Shown here: positions 7,920 through 17,478 of the stretch, in pieces
Layout: every line of letters begins with the position of its first letter
Numbering within the stretch: the first letter of the stretch is position 1
Origin: Novosphingobium barchaimii LL02
GTDB lineage: Bacteria > Pseudomonadota > Alphaproteobacteria > Sphingomonadales > Sphingomonadaceae
Length of the DNA stretch: 56,247 nucleotides
Reading direction: 5' to 3'
Assembly: GCF_001046635.1 (NCBI RefSeq)
Contig: NZ_KQ130452.1
Coordinates: 1,356,795-1,413,041, forward strand
Translations under genes and position numbers: made by a program
Notes under the pieces: generated by a model
What the model was told of the DNA's origin: nothing
The model's input: only the letters and a program-made list of their open reading frames with translations
Databases searched by the model: none

Positions 7920-8630
7920 TCAGATAATCGAAAACTTTCCGACCAGCACTGGTGTAGCACTGGGCGCCTTGTGGGGAGCGCTGGCTGCATCCTCCATGGT
8001 GATCGCCAGCGTCGCCCCGTCACTCATGAATCGGCGCATGCCTTCGTCGACCGTGAGTTCGTCACCATCGGCGCGCACGATACCCAGCGATCGCGGCACG
8101 CCGTCCTCAGGAATGATCCATAGCTCGGGGCGCTTCGCAGAACCCTGCAGCGAAACGGCACCCAGGCGCAGCAAGCCCTTCTGGGGATCGTATGCCACTG
8201 CCATGATAGCGCCGCCATCGGCGCCTGAAAGCTGTGACACGGCAACGGATGTAGCGGGAGGCACAGCGACGACCGAAGGCGCAGGCTGACGGGTGACAAG
8301 GACAAGGGCCAGCCCCGCCGCAATGGCGCCAGAAACGAGCGCTCCGCCGCGCCACAGCCTAAGACTGCGCAGACCTGCGGAAGAGCGTACAGCCTTCCCG
8401 TCGCCGATGCGTGCCTCGACCGCGTTCCAGACACGCGCCGACGGAGGCATGGCGGCCACCGTGCCCAGCAGCGGCGACAGACGCCGACGCCAAGCCTCCA
8501 CCTCGGCGGCAAAGGTCGGGTTCGACAGCTTCAGGCACAGTGCCTCGGCGCGGTCGGCGCCTTCGAGGACGCCCAGAGCCAGTTCGGCGGCAAGGGACCC
8601 ATGTTCGGGGGAAAGCGGCAGATCAGGCAT
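7920..8630 (-). CDS. Anti-sigma factor, RskA-like membrane protein
   Basis: A 236-residue single-pass membrane protein that probably holds the upstream ECF sigma factor inactive. The N-terminal cytoplasmic part has the RskA-type pattern (SLAAELALGVLEG, then FAAEVEAWRRRLSPLLGTVA) and no zinc-binding HxxxCxxC motif. One hydrophobic helix follows (GGALVSGAIAAGLALVLVT), then a periplasmic domain of the anti-sigma-K type (AYDPQKGLLRLGAVSLQG, ELWIIPEDGVPRSLG). Its ATG at 8630 overlaps the sigma gene's stop by eight bases, so the two are translationally coupled. Confidence 0.88.
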   Translation of the reverse strand: MPDLPLSPEHGSLAAELALGVLEGADRAEALCLKLSNPTFAAEVEAWRRRLSPLLGTVAAMPPSARVWNAVEARIGDGKAVRSSAGLRSLRLWRGGALVSGAIAAGLALVLVTRQPAPSVVAVPPATSVAVSQLSGADGGAIMAVAYDPQKGLLRLGAVSLQGSAKRPELWIIPEDGVPRSLGIVRADGDELTVDEGMRRFMSDGATLAITMEDAASAPHKAPSATPVLVGKFSII

Positions 8631-9198
8631 CGCCAAGGCACACCTTGAGCTTGAGCATCCCGCGCCTGATCCAGCTCTTGATCGTCCCCAGCGGCGTCTG
8701 CAAGTGGTCGGCAAGCTGCTGGTAAGTCAATCCGCCCAGGAATGTGCTGCGGATAGCCTCGGCATGTTGCTGTTCAAGACCATTCAAACAGGCCAGCAGG
8801 CGCAGACGCTGTTCGTCCTCCACCATAACGTCATCAGCGCGCGGCGCGTCGTCGGCCACAGCATCAAACGCGCCTTGCGGCGCAGCATCGTAACGCGGCT
8901 GCGCGCGCCGCCAGTCAATAGCCGCATTGTGCGCGATCGTCGCCAACCAGCTTACCGGGCTCGCCCGCGAAGCATCGAAAGTGGCAGCCCGGCGCCAGAT
9001 CTTGACGTAAACATCCTGCAAAATGTCCTCCGCAGCCTCCCTGTCGCCAGAGATACGAAAACAAATGCCAAATAGTTTCGCCGAAGTCAGGTCATAAACC
9101 CGGCGTAATGCCGAAACATCGCCTGCTCCGGCCTGGCCCAAGGCCGCGGCCAGCGTGGTTCTCGCATCGACTGCATTCTTTTCGGCGACATTACCCAT
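8623..9198 (-). CDS. ECF RNA polymerase sigma factor, SigK-like
   Basis: A 191-residue group 4 sigma factor. Region 2 runs from about residue 32 to 98 (LRRVYDLTSAKLFGICFRI, DREAAEDILQDVYVKIW, SPVSWLATIAHNAAIDWRR). Region 4 is at the C-terminus (LNGLEQQHAEAIRSTFLGGLTYQQLADHL, then TPLGTIKSWIRRGMLKLK, the helix-turn-helix). Together with the overlapping RskA-like partner and the fasciclin gene, this makes the SigK-type group the best fit. The inducing signal is unknown; the MsrB gene in the same run hints at oxidative stress in the envelope. Confidence 0.92.
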   Translation of the reverse strand: MGNVAEKNAVDARTTLAAALGQAGAGDVSALRRVYDLTSAKLFGICFRISGDREAAEDILQDVYVKIWRRAATFDASRASPVSWLATIAHNAAIDWRRAQPRYDAAPQGAFDAVADDAPRADDVMVEDEQRLRLLACLNGLEQQHAEAIRSTFLGGLTYQQLADHLQTPLGTIKSWIRRGMLKLKVCLGDA

Positions 9199-9353
9199 TC
9201 GATGCCCCAGACGACCCTGACCCTGATGCCTAGCTCAAACCGGCAATGGAAGTACTGTTCCGAATGTGAATCGAATTCCTGCAAGCGCAAGCCGAAGATT
9301 TGGGCTTCAAGCAGGTCAAATTGGCAAGTTAGAATGCTGATGCCGCAGTCCGG

Positions 9354-9806
9354 TCAACTCGGCAATGTCCCCGTCTGGCGAAGGGCTTCGCCAAGTGCAA
9401 GCGCCGCCGATGTGGCAAGGTTCATCGAACGTACCTGCGGCCGCATCGGGATGCGCACCTTCGCAGGGCAGCTGTCAGCTATAGCGGCGGGGACGCCCGC
9501 ACTTTCTTTTCCGAAGAACAGGACATCGTCGGCCATGAAGCGGAAATCGTAGGCCGATTCGCGGCTCTTAGTAGTGAACAGCACCAGTCTTCGGGGGCCA
9601 ATGGCAGCCCGGAACGCGTCGAAATCGGCATGACGGGTGATGGAGACATGATCGATATAGTCCATGGCGGTCCGACGAACTCTTCGATCATCCCACTCGA
9701 AACCCATAGGCTCGATAAGATCGACAGCCGCCCCGAAACAAGCCCCAAGACGCAGAATGGCGCCGACATTGCCGGCAATTTCAGGTTCAAAAAGAGCAAT
9801 GCGCAT
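9354..9806 (-). CDS. trmL: tRNA (cytidine/uridine-34-2'-O)-methyltransferase TrmL
   Basis: SPOUT-fold enzyme that 2'-O-methylates the wobble base of certain leucine tRNAs. The 150 residues contain the family marks: MRIALFEPEIAGNVGAILRLGACFG at the start, the LIEPMGF segment, LFTTKS, FGKESAGVP, and the knot-forming C-terminus IPMRPQVRSMNLATSAALALGEALRQ. It lies 155 bases upstream of the ECF sigma gene on the same strand and is probably a separate housekeeping unit. Confidence 0.94.
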   Translation of the reverse strand: MRIALFEPEIAGNVGAILRLGACFGAAVDLIEPMGFEWDDRRVRRTAMDYIDHVSITRHADFDAFRAAIGPRRLVLFTTKSRESAYDFRFMADDVLFFGKESAGVPAAIADSCPAKVRIPMRPQVRSMNLATSAALALGEALRQTGTLPS

Positions 9807-10208
9807 TCGGGCTAATTGGCGCGGACCAAGGTCCCATGCAAGCCCGCACTACAATCTCGGGCCGTATGCTCGCACACCGCAGTCGCAAGAGCCGCGAACC
9901 GGCTGCAATGAACCGGTACTCGCCCAGTTCGGCCGCCTGCGCGCACGCGGTCGTGCCATGCGCGGCAAAAGCATCCGGCGTCAAAACGGTGGGGGAAGCG
10001 GCGACTGGCGTGCGCAAGCCTGATAAGCCCTAGCGAAGGAAAAATATGGCTGAATGGGCATCGCGCCGGCCAGATTGCTCGACGCTTTTCGTCAGGCCGG
10101 AGCAGGCCATAACTCTACGTATGGGCGCGGGTAGGCGCCTCGGATTTTGTCGGTTGAAGCGGCAGCTCAAAATCCATTCCCGTGATGATAGAAATGTTAA
10201 GTCACGAA

Positions 10209-10235
10209 ACAGTTTCATGAACGACATGAAACTGT
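10209..10235. promoter_or_regulatory. Perfect inverted repeat upstream of the DUF2490 gene
   Basis: ACAGTTTCATG and its complement, with 5 bases (AACGA) between, 54 bases upstream of the next start codon. It overlaps the possible Pho box. It looks like a dimeric regulator site rather than a terminator, since no gene ends nearby. The remaining 400 bases back to trmL hold no credible gene. Confidence 0.5.
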
Positions 10236-10249
10236 CATTGCAGCGTCAT
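10232..10249 (+). promoter_or_regulatory. Possible Pho box (PhoB site)
   Basis: CTGTCAT-TGCA-GCGTCAT: two 7-mers spaced by exactly 11 bases, the period of PhoB half sites. The first matches the consensus CTGTCAT fully and the second in five of seven positions. It sits about 40 bases upstream of the DUF2490 gene, where an activator would bind. Confidence 0.42.
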
Positions 10250-10289
10250 ATAGCCGGCCTCAGCCGAATTCGGGAATTGGGAAGTTCTG

Positions 10290-10970
10290 ATGCGAAAGAT
10301 CGTCAATTTGCTGTTCATGCCAGCAGTGATCTCGGTCGCGGCCCCTGCTTACGCGTCAGAAGATGAGCAGGCTTGGATCGGTGGCACAGCCACAGTGAAG
10401 CTGGGCGACAAATGGCGCCTTTCGCAGGAAATCATTTCCCGTTTCAGCAATGATCGCGACGGCCTCTATGAAGTCGAAATGAATTCCCTCATCGGTTACA
10501 AGGTCGCGGACAAAATAACCGTTTGGGTCGGCTATACGCACGATCCAAATTACGAGGGCGGCCATTTCTCGGTTATGGAACATCGAGGGCGGCAGCAGAT
10601 CACCATGGATAATATCGTGAGGATCGGCCCAGGACAACTTAGCGCAAGGTTGCGACTGGAGGAACGCTGGCGTGAAGGGGTCGACGGCACCGCCTACCGG
10701 GTTCGACCCTACGTCAAATACGTCCTGCCCTTCCGTTCAGGTGGCAAAGCGGCTCTTGTTCTGAGCCATGAGAGCTTCATTGATCTGAACAAGACGAACT
10801 TTCAACGTGTACAGGGCGAGGAAAGGATGCGGAACATGGTTGCCGTTACGACGCCGGTAACGAAAAACGTGAACTTTGAAGTAGGCTATATTCACCAGCA
10901 TGGGTTCCGTCCGGGCGTTGACGATAGCAACGACAATGTCCTTTCGGTTTCACTTGCTTCCAGCTTTTGA
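10290..10970 (+). CDS. DUF2490 outer-membrane beta-barrel protein
   Basis: A 226-residue exported protein. After a signal peptide (MRKIVNLLFMPAVISVAAPAYA) comes a DUF2490-like pattern of alternating beta strands: WIGGTATVKLGDKWRLSQEI, YEVEMNSLIGYKVADKITVWVGY, LSARLRLEERW, YRVRPYVKYVLPF, and the terminal LSVSLASSF, whose final Phe is typical of outer-membrane barrels. Its role is unknown. GGGAA lies before the ATG. An inverted repeat and a possible Pho box directly upstream suggest specific regulation. The region between this gene and arsR (10971-11166) shows nothing else. Confidence 0.78.
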   Translation: MRKIVNLLFMPAVISVAAPAYASEDEQAWIGGTATVKLGDKWRLSQEIISRFSNDRDGLYEVEMNSLIGYKVADKITVWVGYTHDPNYEGGHFSVMEHRGRQQITMDNIVRIGPGQLSARLRLEERWREGVDGTAYRVRPYVKYVLPFRSGGKAALVLSHESFIDLNKTNFQRVQGEERMRNMVAVTTPVTKNVNFEVGYIHQHGFRPGVDDSNDNVLSVSLASSF

Positions 10971-11131
10971 CGGTGACGGCTGACCCGTTTCCCTGGACTT
11001 CCCGGAATGGTGATGACCGTCTCGCCGTTTGCCCGCAGATGAGCGATCGTCCGATGCTGACGCAAAAATAGCCGTCCAGTAGAGATGGCCGGCAGCCACG
11101 TCAGAAACATATCGGTTTTTTACGATGGGAG

Positions 11132-11165
11132 TTGACTGCCGTGAAATCATCGGCTAATTTCGATG
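11132..11165 (+). promoter_or_regulatory. Probable ars promoter and operator
   Basis: TTGACT at 11132 could be the -35 element. A CATCG...CGATG imperfect dyad (11148-11165) lies over the expected -10 and start region, ending just before the arsR ATG, where an autoregulating ArsR repressor would bind. Both parts are weak on sequence alone. Confidence 0.3.
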
Positions 11166-11166
11166 C

Positions 11167-11496
11167 ATGACCGATGTCGATGCCCTCGCAGCTTTGGGCG
11201 CGCTTGCCCACCCGACAAGGCTCGATGCCTTTCGCCTGCTTGTCCGGCACGAACCCGCCGGCCTCTCTACAGGCCAGCTTGTTGAGGCGTCCGACCTAAC
11301 GCAGAGCACCTTCTCGACTCATCTCGCGGTTCTGGTGAAAGCTGGCCTCGTCAAACCCGAGAAGCGCGGTCGCCAGATGATCCAACGCGCCAACCTGGAT
11401 GTGCTGCGGGCCTTGATGCTCTTTCTCGCAAAGGATTGTTGCCAGGGCCGCCAGGAGCTTTGCGAACCGCTGCTTGCCGAACTCACCTGCTGCTGA
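11167..11496 (+). CDS. arsR: ArsR/SmtB-family metalloregulatory repressor
   Basis: A 109-residue winged-helix repressor that leaves DNA when it binds arsenite. The helix-turn-helix is LSTGQLVEASDLTQSTFSTHLAVLVKAGLV, with the beta-wing KPEKRGRQMIQRA. The alpha3 CxC pair of classical ArsR is absent; instead the C-terminus is cysteine-rich (DCCQG...LCEPL...LTCC), so the As(III) site must be built from C-terminal thiols, as in other ArsR subtypes with displaced ligands. It heads the arsR-arsC-arsH-arsB operon. Confidence 0.92.
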   Translation: MTDVDALAALGALAHPTRLDAFRLLVRHEPAGLSTGQLVEASDLTQSTFSTHLAVLVKAGLVKPEKRGRQMIQRANLDVLRALMLFLAKDCCQGRQELCEPLLAELTCC

Positions 11497-11507
11497 AGGA
11501 CCTTCTA

Positions 11508-11939
11508 GTGAGCGATCCCATCGACATTGTAATCTATCACAATCCCGAATGCGGCACCTCCCGCAATACGCTTGGGATGATCCGTAATGCTGGCATCGAG
11601 CCGCACGTCATCGAATACATCAAGACGCCTCCCACGCGTGATTTGCTGGTCCAGTTGATCGCGCGCGCCGGGATCACCCCGCGCCAGTTGCTGCGCGAAA
11701 AAGGCACACCCTATGACGAGCTGGGTCTGGGCGACACATCGTTGTCCGATGATGTGCTGCTCAGTGCTATGATGGCGCATCCGATCCTGATCAATCGTCC
11801 GCTGGTCGTTTCGCCGCTTGGCGTGAAGCTGTGCCGGCCCTCCGAAGCGGTGCTCGATCTCCTGCCAAGCGCCCAGCAAGGTGCCTTCGCCAAAGAGGAT
11901 GGTCAGTTGGTCGTCGACGATGCAGGCGTACGGATCTGA
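11508..11939 (+). CDS. arsC: Arsenate reductase, glutaredoxin-coupled type
   Basis: Reduces arsenate to arsenite, using glutathione and glutaredoxin. The 143-residue protein has the catalytic segment HNPECGTSRNTL with its single active-site Cys, the EYIKTPPTR motif, and LINRPLVVSPLGVKLCRPSE with the arsenate-binding arginines. The GTG at 11508 is preceded by AAGGA at a proper distance and lies 11 bases after the arsR stop; a longer in-frame start would overlap arsR. Confidence 0.94.
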   Translation: MSDPIDIVIYHNPECGTSRNTLGMIRNAGIEPHVIEYIKTPPTRDLLVQLIARAGITPRQLLREKGTPYDELGLGDTSLSDDVLLSAMMAHPILINRPLVVSPLGVKLCRPSEAVLDLLPSAQQGAFAKEDGQLVVDDAGVRI

Positions 11940-11967
11940 GACGCAAAGCCCGGCGCGGCTGCGGATA

Positions 11968-12069
11968 ATGCCGATCGACGCCGCCGATTGCGACGTACTC
12001 GCGTTACCGGCCGAGTTCGCCCCGCTCTGCGCCGCCTACCTCGTGAAACACTCGAAAGCCCCGTCCTGA
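11968..12069 (+). CDS. Small ORF (33 codons) coupled to arsH
   Basis: Encodes [20 protein letters not shown] plus 13 residues, ending in a TGA that overlaps the arsH ATG (TGATG). I do not recognise it. It may be a short leader that couples translation through the 129-base arsC-arsH gap, or the relic of a lost ars gene. No strong ribosome binding site is seen. Confidence 0.25.
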   Translation: MPIDAADCDVLALPAEFAPLCAAYLVKHSKAPS

Positions 12070-12824
12070 TGCCCCTGCGCACGCTTGCCGATCCGACCGA
12101 TCTTCCTAACCTCGACCGCACTTATGCGATCGAACGACCCGCGTTGGCTTTTGGCGCGGGGCATCCGCCGCCTCGCATCCTGCTGCTCTATGGATCACTT
12201 CGCGAACGATCCTTTTCACGGCTCTGCGTCGAGGAAGCCGCGCGGCTGCTTCAGTTCTTCGGCGCCGAGACACGGATTTTCGATCCTTCAACCCTGCCGT
12301 TGCCTGATCAGATTGCCGGAGACGACCATGACGCGGTCCATGAACTGCGCGAACATTCGATGTGGAGCGAGGGCCATGTCTGGTGCAGCCCCGAGCGGCA
12401 CGGCCAGATCACCGGCGTGATGAAGACACAGATCGATCACCTGCCGCTCTCGATGGGCGGCATGCGCCCGACGCAAGGCCGCACGCTCGCGGTGATGCAG
12501 GTGTCCGCCGGCTCGCAGTCGTTCAACAGCGTCAACACGCTGCGCTTGCTCGGCCGCTGGATGCGGATGTTCACCATCCCCAACCAGTCGTCAGTCGCAA
12601 TGGCCTACAAGGAGTTCGACGAGGCGGGCCGCATGACGCCGTCGAGCTATTACGACCGGATCGTCGACGTGATGGAGGAGTTGGTCCGCATCACGGTGCT
12701 GATGCGCCCCCATGCCGTGCAACTGGTCGACCGCTATTCCGAGCGCAAGCAAGCCGGCCTCCCGGTCGACCCGGCCACTGACCATTCGGCAGTTGCCATA
12801 ACGCCCCAGAACGCCGTCGTGTGA
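12069..12824 (+). CDS. arsH: Organoarsenical oxidase ArsH (NADPH-dependent FMN reductase family)
   Basis: Flavoprotein that oxidises trivalent methylarsenicals and aromatic arsenicals to the less toxic pentavalent forms. The 251-residue protein has the flavodoxin-like fold: [16 protein letters not shown] (FMN phosphate loop), the [21 protein letters not shown] segment, [32 protein letters not shown] and the [20 protein letters not shown] block, all characteristic of ArsH. The ATG at 12069 overlaps the small upstream ORF; a longer in-frame start gives an arginine-rich extension that does not fit the family. Confidence 0.94.
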   Translation: MPLRTLADPTDLPNLDRTYAIERPALAFGAGHPPPRILLLYGSLRERSFSRLCVEEAARLLQFFGAETRIFDPSTLPLPDQIAGDDHDAVHELREHSMWSEGHVWCSPERHGQITGVMKTQIDHLPLSMGGMRPTQGRTLAVMQVSAGSQSFNSVNTLRLLGRWMRMFTIPNQSSVAMAYKEFDEAGRMTPSSYYDRIVDVMEELVRITVLMRPHAVQLVDRYSERKQAGLPVDPATDHSAVAITPQNAVV

Positions 12825-12906
12825 CGCAACGCAGCGGCAATCAGATACAGCGGCTGTTTACCCGGCTGCCTGGCCTCGACGCGAGGCACTCAAGAAAGAT
12901 GGCGTG

Positions 12907-14193
<1,287 letters not shown>

Positions 14194-14698
14194 GCCCTAC
14201 CGCAGTAGTCGCAGGCTGATGGGATAGGTCGGGCCCGATTGAAGCATTCCTCTCACATCGGGTAATCTGCTGTGATTATCATGGCCTTGCCACGAAAGCA
14301 GGCATACCTTCGCAGCGCTTTGCCATTCGAGGCCCCTCGTGACTGACCTGCCCCCCCCTGAAATTGCTGACTTGCTGGTCGTGCGCAGCGAGACGGTGAA
14401 CACCTGTCCCGCTGTGCACGCCCACGATGTAGTCAACCGACTGGTATCCCCGTATCGAGCCGCGCACCGGGGCCGATGGTGCCGCGCGCGAATTGCATCC
14501 TCTCGCTGCGCTCGGGCTCATGCCCCAGCGCGGGGACCTGCACCGCTCGCAGTATCAGGTCGCAGGCACCCCGAAAAGCGTGAGGCGCCTTGCCCTGCAC
14601 GCTGATCTTGCCGCTCCGGCGGTTGATGGTGACGAGCAGCTTGTTCAACCGAGTTTCACACAGAAAAACACGATGCTCGCGTCATCACCTCAGCACCT
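14194..14698. other. Intergenic region without an intact gene
   Basis: Five hundred bases between convergent arsB and the TonB-receptor gene. The minus strand has overlapping short frames (about 14279-14648). One reads SVDYIVGVHSGTGVHRLAAH, vaguely like a cupin strand pattern, but the frames are broken and lack ribosome binding sites. It may be a worn-out gene fragment. I see no RNA gene or clear repeat. Confidence 0.35.
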
Positions 14699-17278
14699 TC
14701 AGAAGATCGCCGCCTTCACCCCGAGCACGAAGCGCGGGCCGTAATATTCGACCTGGAGCGGGCGTTCCTTGTGGCCCAGGTAGTAGTGCAGCTTCTGGTT
14801 GGTGAGATTGCCCGCCTCGCCGAACACGGTGACGTTTTCAGTGACGTTGAAGTTCACCGTCAAATCGAGGCTGGTGTAGGCGCCGTAATAGCTGTCGCTG
14901 TCCGCGTCGGCGCCATATTCCTCGATGTAGGCGCCCTTGTAGTTCATCGCCAGGCGCGTCGAGAAACGCCCGTCATCGTAGTAGACCGCCACGTTGGCGA
15001 GGTTGTCCGCCTGGCGCGGCACCCTTACCCCGCGTCCGTCGGGCAGGGTGAATTTCGAGCGGATCAGCGTATAGTTGGCATTGACACCCAGGTTTGACAG
15101 CAGACCGGGCAGGAAGCTCAGGCGGCGCTGGACGTTGAACTCGAAGCCGTAGAGGTCGCCCGCCGCGCCGTTGGCTGGGGTTAGGAAGGCCACGCCGTCG
15201 ATGCCGCGATACGTGCCCACGCGGCGGCTGTCGTAGATCGGGTTGGAGATGCGCTTGTAGAAGGCGCCTGCCGAGATCACCCCGTCGTTGCCGAAATAGT
15301 GTTCAACGATCAGGTCGCCGTTCCATGAATACGTCGGCTTGAGGTCGGGGTTACCGCCCGAGAACTCGAGATCGGCCTCGCTGAAGGCGCCACCCGGCGC
15401 AAGGTCTCCGAAGTCGGGGCGGGCGAAAGTGCGGGTCACGGCAGCGCGCAGGTTGGTGTCGCCATCAAGATGCAACGTAGCGTGAAGCGAAGGCAGGATC
15501 GCAAGGTAGTCGTTAGAACTACGGGTGTTCTCCAGCGCGCCGTTAACCAGCACCTGGCCGTCCACGGTGGTCTTGGTGTATTCGATGCGCACGCCGCCCA
15601 GCAGGGTCAGCGCATCGCTGGGCGTCCAGGTGCCCATGACGTAGCCTGCCGCCTGCTTTTCGTAGAGCTTGAAGGTGCGGCCCAGCGCACCGCCGTTCTG
15701 CGCTGTGGCCGACCCGGCTTCGTCGAGCACGAGATTGCCGCGATTGGCAAGATACCAGTCGACGAGGTTCTGCTCGCTCACCACTTGCGAGAACTGGCCG
15801 GCGTACTGCTGCCCTATCGGCAGTTCATCGAGATAGCCGCCGCGACCCGGCTGGTTCATCAGCGGGAAGTCGGCCAGCGTCGGCACCGGCCCGGCGGCTG
15901 GGTTCCAGGTGTAGAACAGATCCTCGAACGTCGCGTTGCGTAGCTTGTCGCGGTACTTGCCGCCGGCCTTGAGGGTCAGCGTATCGCTCGCCGGGACGGT
16001 CAGGTTGCCTTCCAGCACGATGCGGTCGGTTTCCTTGACTCGGATCTTGTACAGCTCGACGTTGGCCAGGCGGGTGAGCGAGGGGTTCATCTGGAAGCTG
16101 GAGGGCAGGTGGTTGCCGATCGCATTCGCCGGATCGGTGCCGCCGTCGATCTCGTTGTAGGCAAGGTTGCCCGAGCCCCGGTTCTCCAGCCCCTCGTACC
16201 CCACGTTACGCTGATCGAAACGGACCACGAAATAACTGTTGTCCTGCCCATCGGGCGTGTCGCCATAGCGGAACAGGTTTTCGTAGTGCGAGACCTTCCA
16301 GTCGAACTTGGCGCCGCCGCCTAGCATGTGGATGCCGCCCAGCTCGCCGCCCGACAGCTCGGTGATGAGAGTGTTGAAGATATGCTGCACCTCGACCCGG
16401 TTGGAGGCGAAGTTCAGGCGGTGCTTGTAATGCGTCTCGTCGTCGCTGAGCGAGCCGTAGGTGCCGCGCGCATAAATCTTGCCGCCGTTGTCGAAGGCAT
16501 ATTCAACCGCGCCGTTGATGCCGGTTGTCTCGCGCACGCCGGTATAGTCGCGCAATTCCAGGCGGGTGATGCCGATCCCGTCGCCGCCGCGGCGCGGCTC
16601 GTAGTTGTCGGTCGCCCAGTGGCGCTTGTAGTACGAGCCGGTGAGTACAAAGCCCAGCCTGCCGATGCGGTTGCCATAAAGCGCGGTGGCGAGGAAGCCG
16701 GGCTTGTCAGCCTTTTCCGAATAGTTCGCGCCGGCGGTGATCTGCAGCGTGCGCTTGTCAGGCGCGGTCTTGGTGATGAAGTTCACCGAGCCGCCAATGG
16801 CGTCCCCTTCCATGTCGGGCGTCACCGCCTTGGCGACAACGACCTGCTCGATCAGTTCGGAGGGGAAGAAGTCGAACGCGGTGGCGCGGCTGGTGGTCTC
16901 CTCTTCGGCGGTGGGCAGGCGGTTGCCGTTGATGAGGGTGGAGTTCCATTGCGAGGGCAGGCCGCGCACGGCCACGAAGCGGCCTTCGCCCTGGTCGCGC
17001 TCGATCGAGACGCCCGGCAGGCGCTGCACTGCTTCGGCGGCGTTGCGGTCGGGCAGACGGCCGATGCCGTCGGCGGTAAGGATGTTGACGATGTTGTCGG
17101 CGCGGCGCTGCTCGGCAATCGACTTCATCTCGCTGGCGACGATGGTGCCGGTGACGACGATCTCGTTCGCGGGGTTCTCCTCCGCGGGAAGGCCCTGCGC
17201 CTGTGCGGCGCCGGCGACGATGATTGCGCCGAGGCTGGTGCCGAGGCCGATGGCGATCATGATTGCGCGTCTGGTCAT
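14699..17278 (-). CDS. TonB-dependent outer-membrane receptor
   Basis: An 859-residue outer-membrane transporter powered by TonB-ExbBD. After a signal peptide (ending AQA) comes a TonB-box-like EIVVTGT, then the plug domain (RADNIVNILTADGIGRLPDRNAAEAVQRLPGVSIERDQGEGRFVAVRGL, and SELIEQVVVAKAVTPDMEGDAIGGSVNFITKTA). A long 22-strand-type barrel follows, ending in the classical aromatic C-terminus (RFVLGVKAAIF). No N-terminal secretin/STN domain is present, so it is not a transducer. It is the last gene after the phosphonate set on the same strand, with a terminator between, so uptake of a phosphonate or its conjugate is a reasonable inference. Confidence 0.9.
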   Translation of the reverse strand: MTRRAIMIAIGLGTSLGAIIVAGAAQAQGLPAEENPANEIVVTGTIVASEMKSIAEQRRADNIVNILTADGIGRLPDRNAAEAVQRLPGVSIERDQGEGRFVAVRGLPSQWNSTLINGNRLPTAEEETTSRATAFDFFPSELIEQVVVAKAVTPDMEGDAIGGSVNFITKTAPDKRTLQITAGANYSEKADKPGFLATALYGNRIGRLGFVLTGSYYKRHWATDNYEPRRGGDGIGITRLELRDYTGVRETTGINGAVEYAFDNGGKIYARGTYGSLSDDETHYKHRLNFASNRVEVQHIFNTLITELSGGELGGIHMLGGGAKFDWKVSHYENLFRYGDTPDGQDNSYFVVRFDQRNVGYEGLENRGSGNLAYNEIDGGTDPANAIGNHLPSSFQMNPSLTRLANVELYKIRVKETDRIVLEGNLTVPASDTLTLKAGGKYRDKLRNATFEDLFYTWNPAAGPVPTLADFPLMNQPGRGGYLDELPIGQQYAGQFSQVVSEQNLVDWYLANRGNLVLDEAGSATAQNGGALGRTFKLYEKQAAGYVMGTWTPSDALTLLGGVRIEYTKTTVDGQVLVNGALENTRSSNDYLAILPSLHATLHLDGDTNLRAAVTRTFARPDFGDLAPGGAFSEADLEFSGGNPDLKPTYSWNGDLIVEHYFGNDGVISAGAFYKRISNPIYDSRRVGTYRGIDGVAFLTPANGAAGDLYGFEFNVQRRLSFLPGLLSNLGVNANYTLIRSKFTLPDGRGVRVPRQADNLANVAVYYDDGRFSTRLAMNYKGAYIEEYGADADSDSYYGAYTSLDLTVNFNVTENVTVFGEAGNLTNQKLHYYLGHKERPLQVEYYGPRFVLGVKAAIF

Positions 17279-17423
17279 AGATTTACCCCGAATTGTTCAT
17301 AGCCTTCGGATCGAATCCGGCAGCTTCGCCAAATGAATTGCCATGGCATCGCAATTTCCGACCAATTCATTGAATGCATCGCAGCAATAGACGCGAAAAA
17401 CAGGGGCGCTAGGAATAGATTAA
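17279..17423 (-). promoter_or_regulatory. Upstream region of the TonB-receptor gene with a palindrome
   Basis: The space between the terminator and the receptor start is AT-richer than its surroundings. GAATTGCCATGGCATCGCAATT (about 17335-17356) is a near-palindrome centred on CCATGG and could be an operator. No single clear -35/-10 pair stands out. Confidence 0.3.
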
Positions 17424-17452
17424 AGCCCCGGAAGGTTTAACCATCCGAGGCT
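17424..17452 (-). terminator. Rho-independent terminator after the DUF5690 carrier gene
   Basis: On the minus strand AGCCTCGGA and TCCGGGGCT form a GC stem with one mismatch around an A/T-rich loop, followed by TTTAATCT. It lies 27 bases beyond the carrier gene's stop. Confidence 0.6.
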
Positions 17453-17478
17453 ATCGCATTTTTATTATAGATATACGC

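Noticed and set aside
14279-14648. Short minus-strand frames with a faint cupin-like stretch.
   Set aside because: The similarity is a few residues, the frames are broken, and no start signal exists; recorded only as an intergenic remark.
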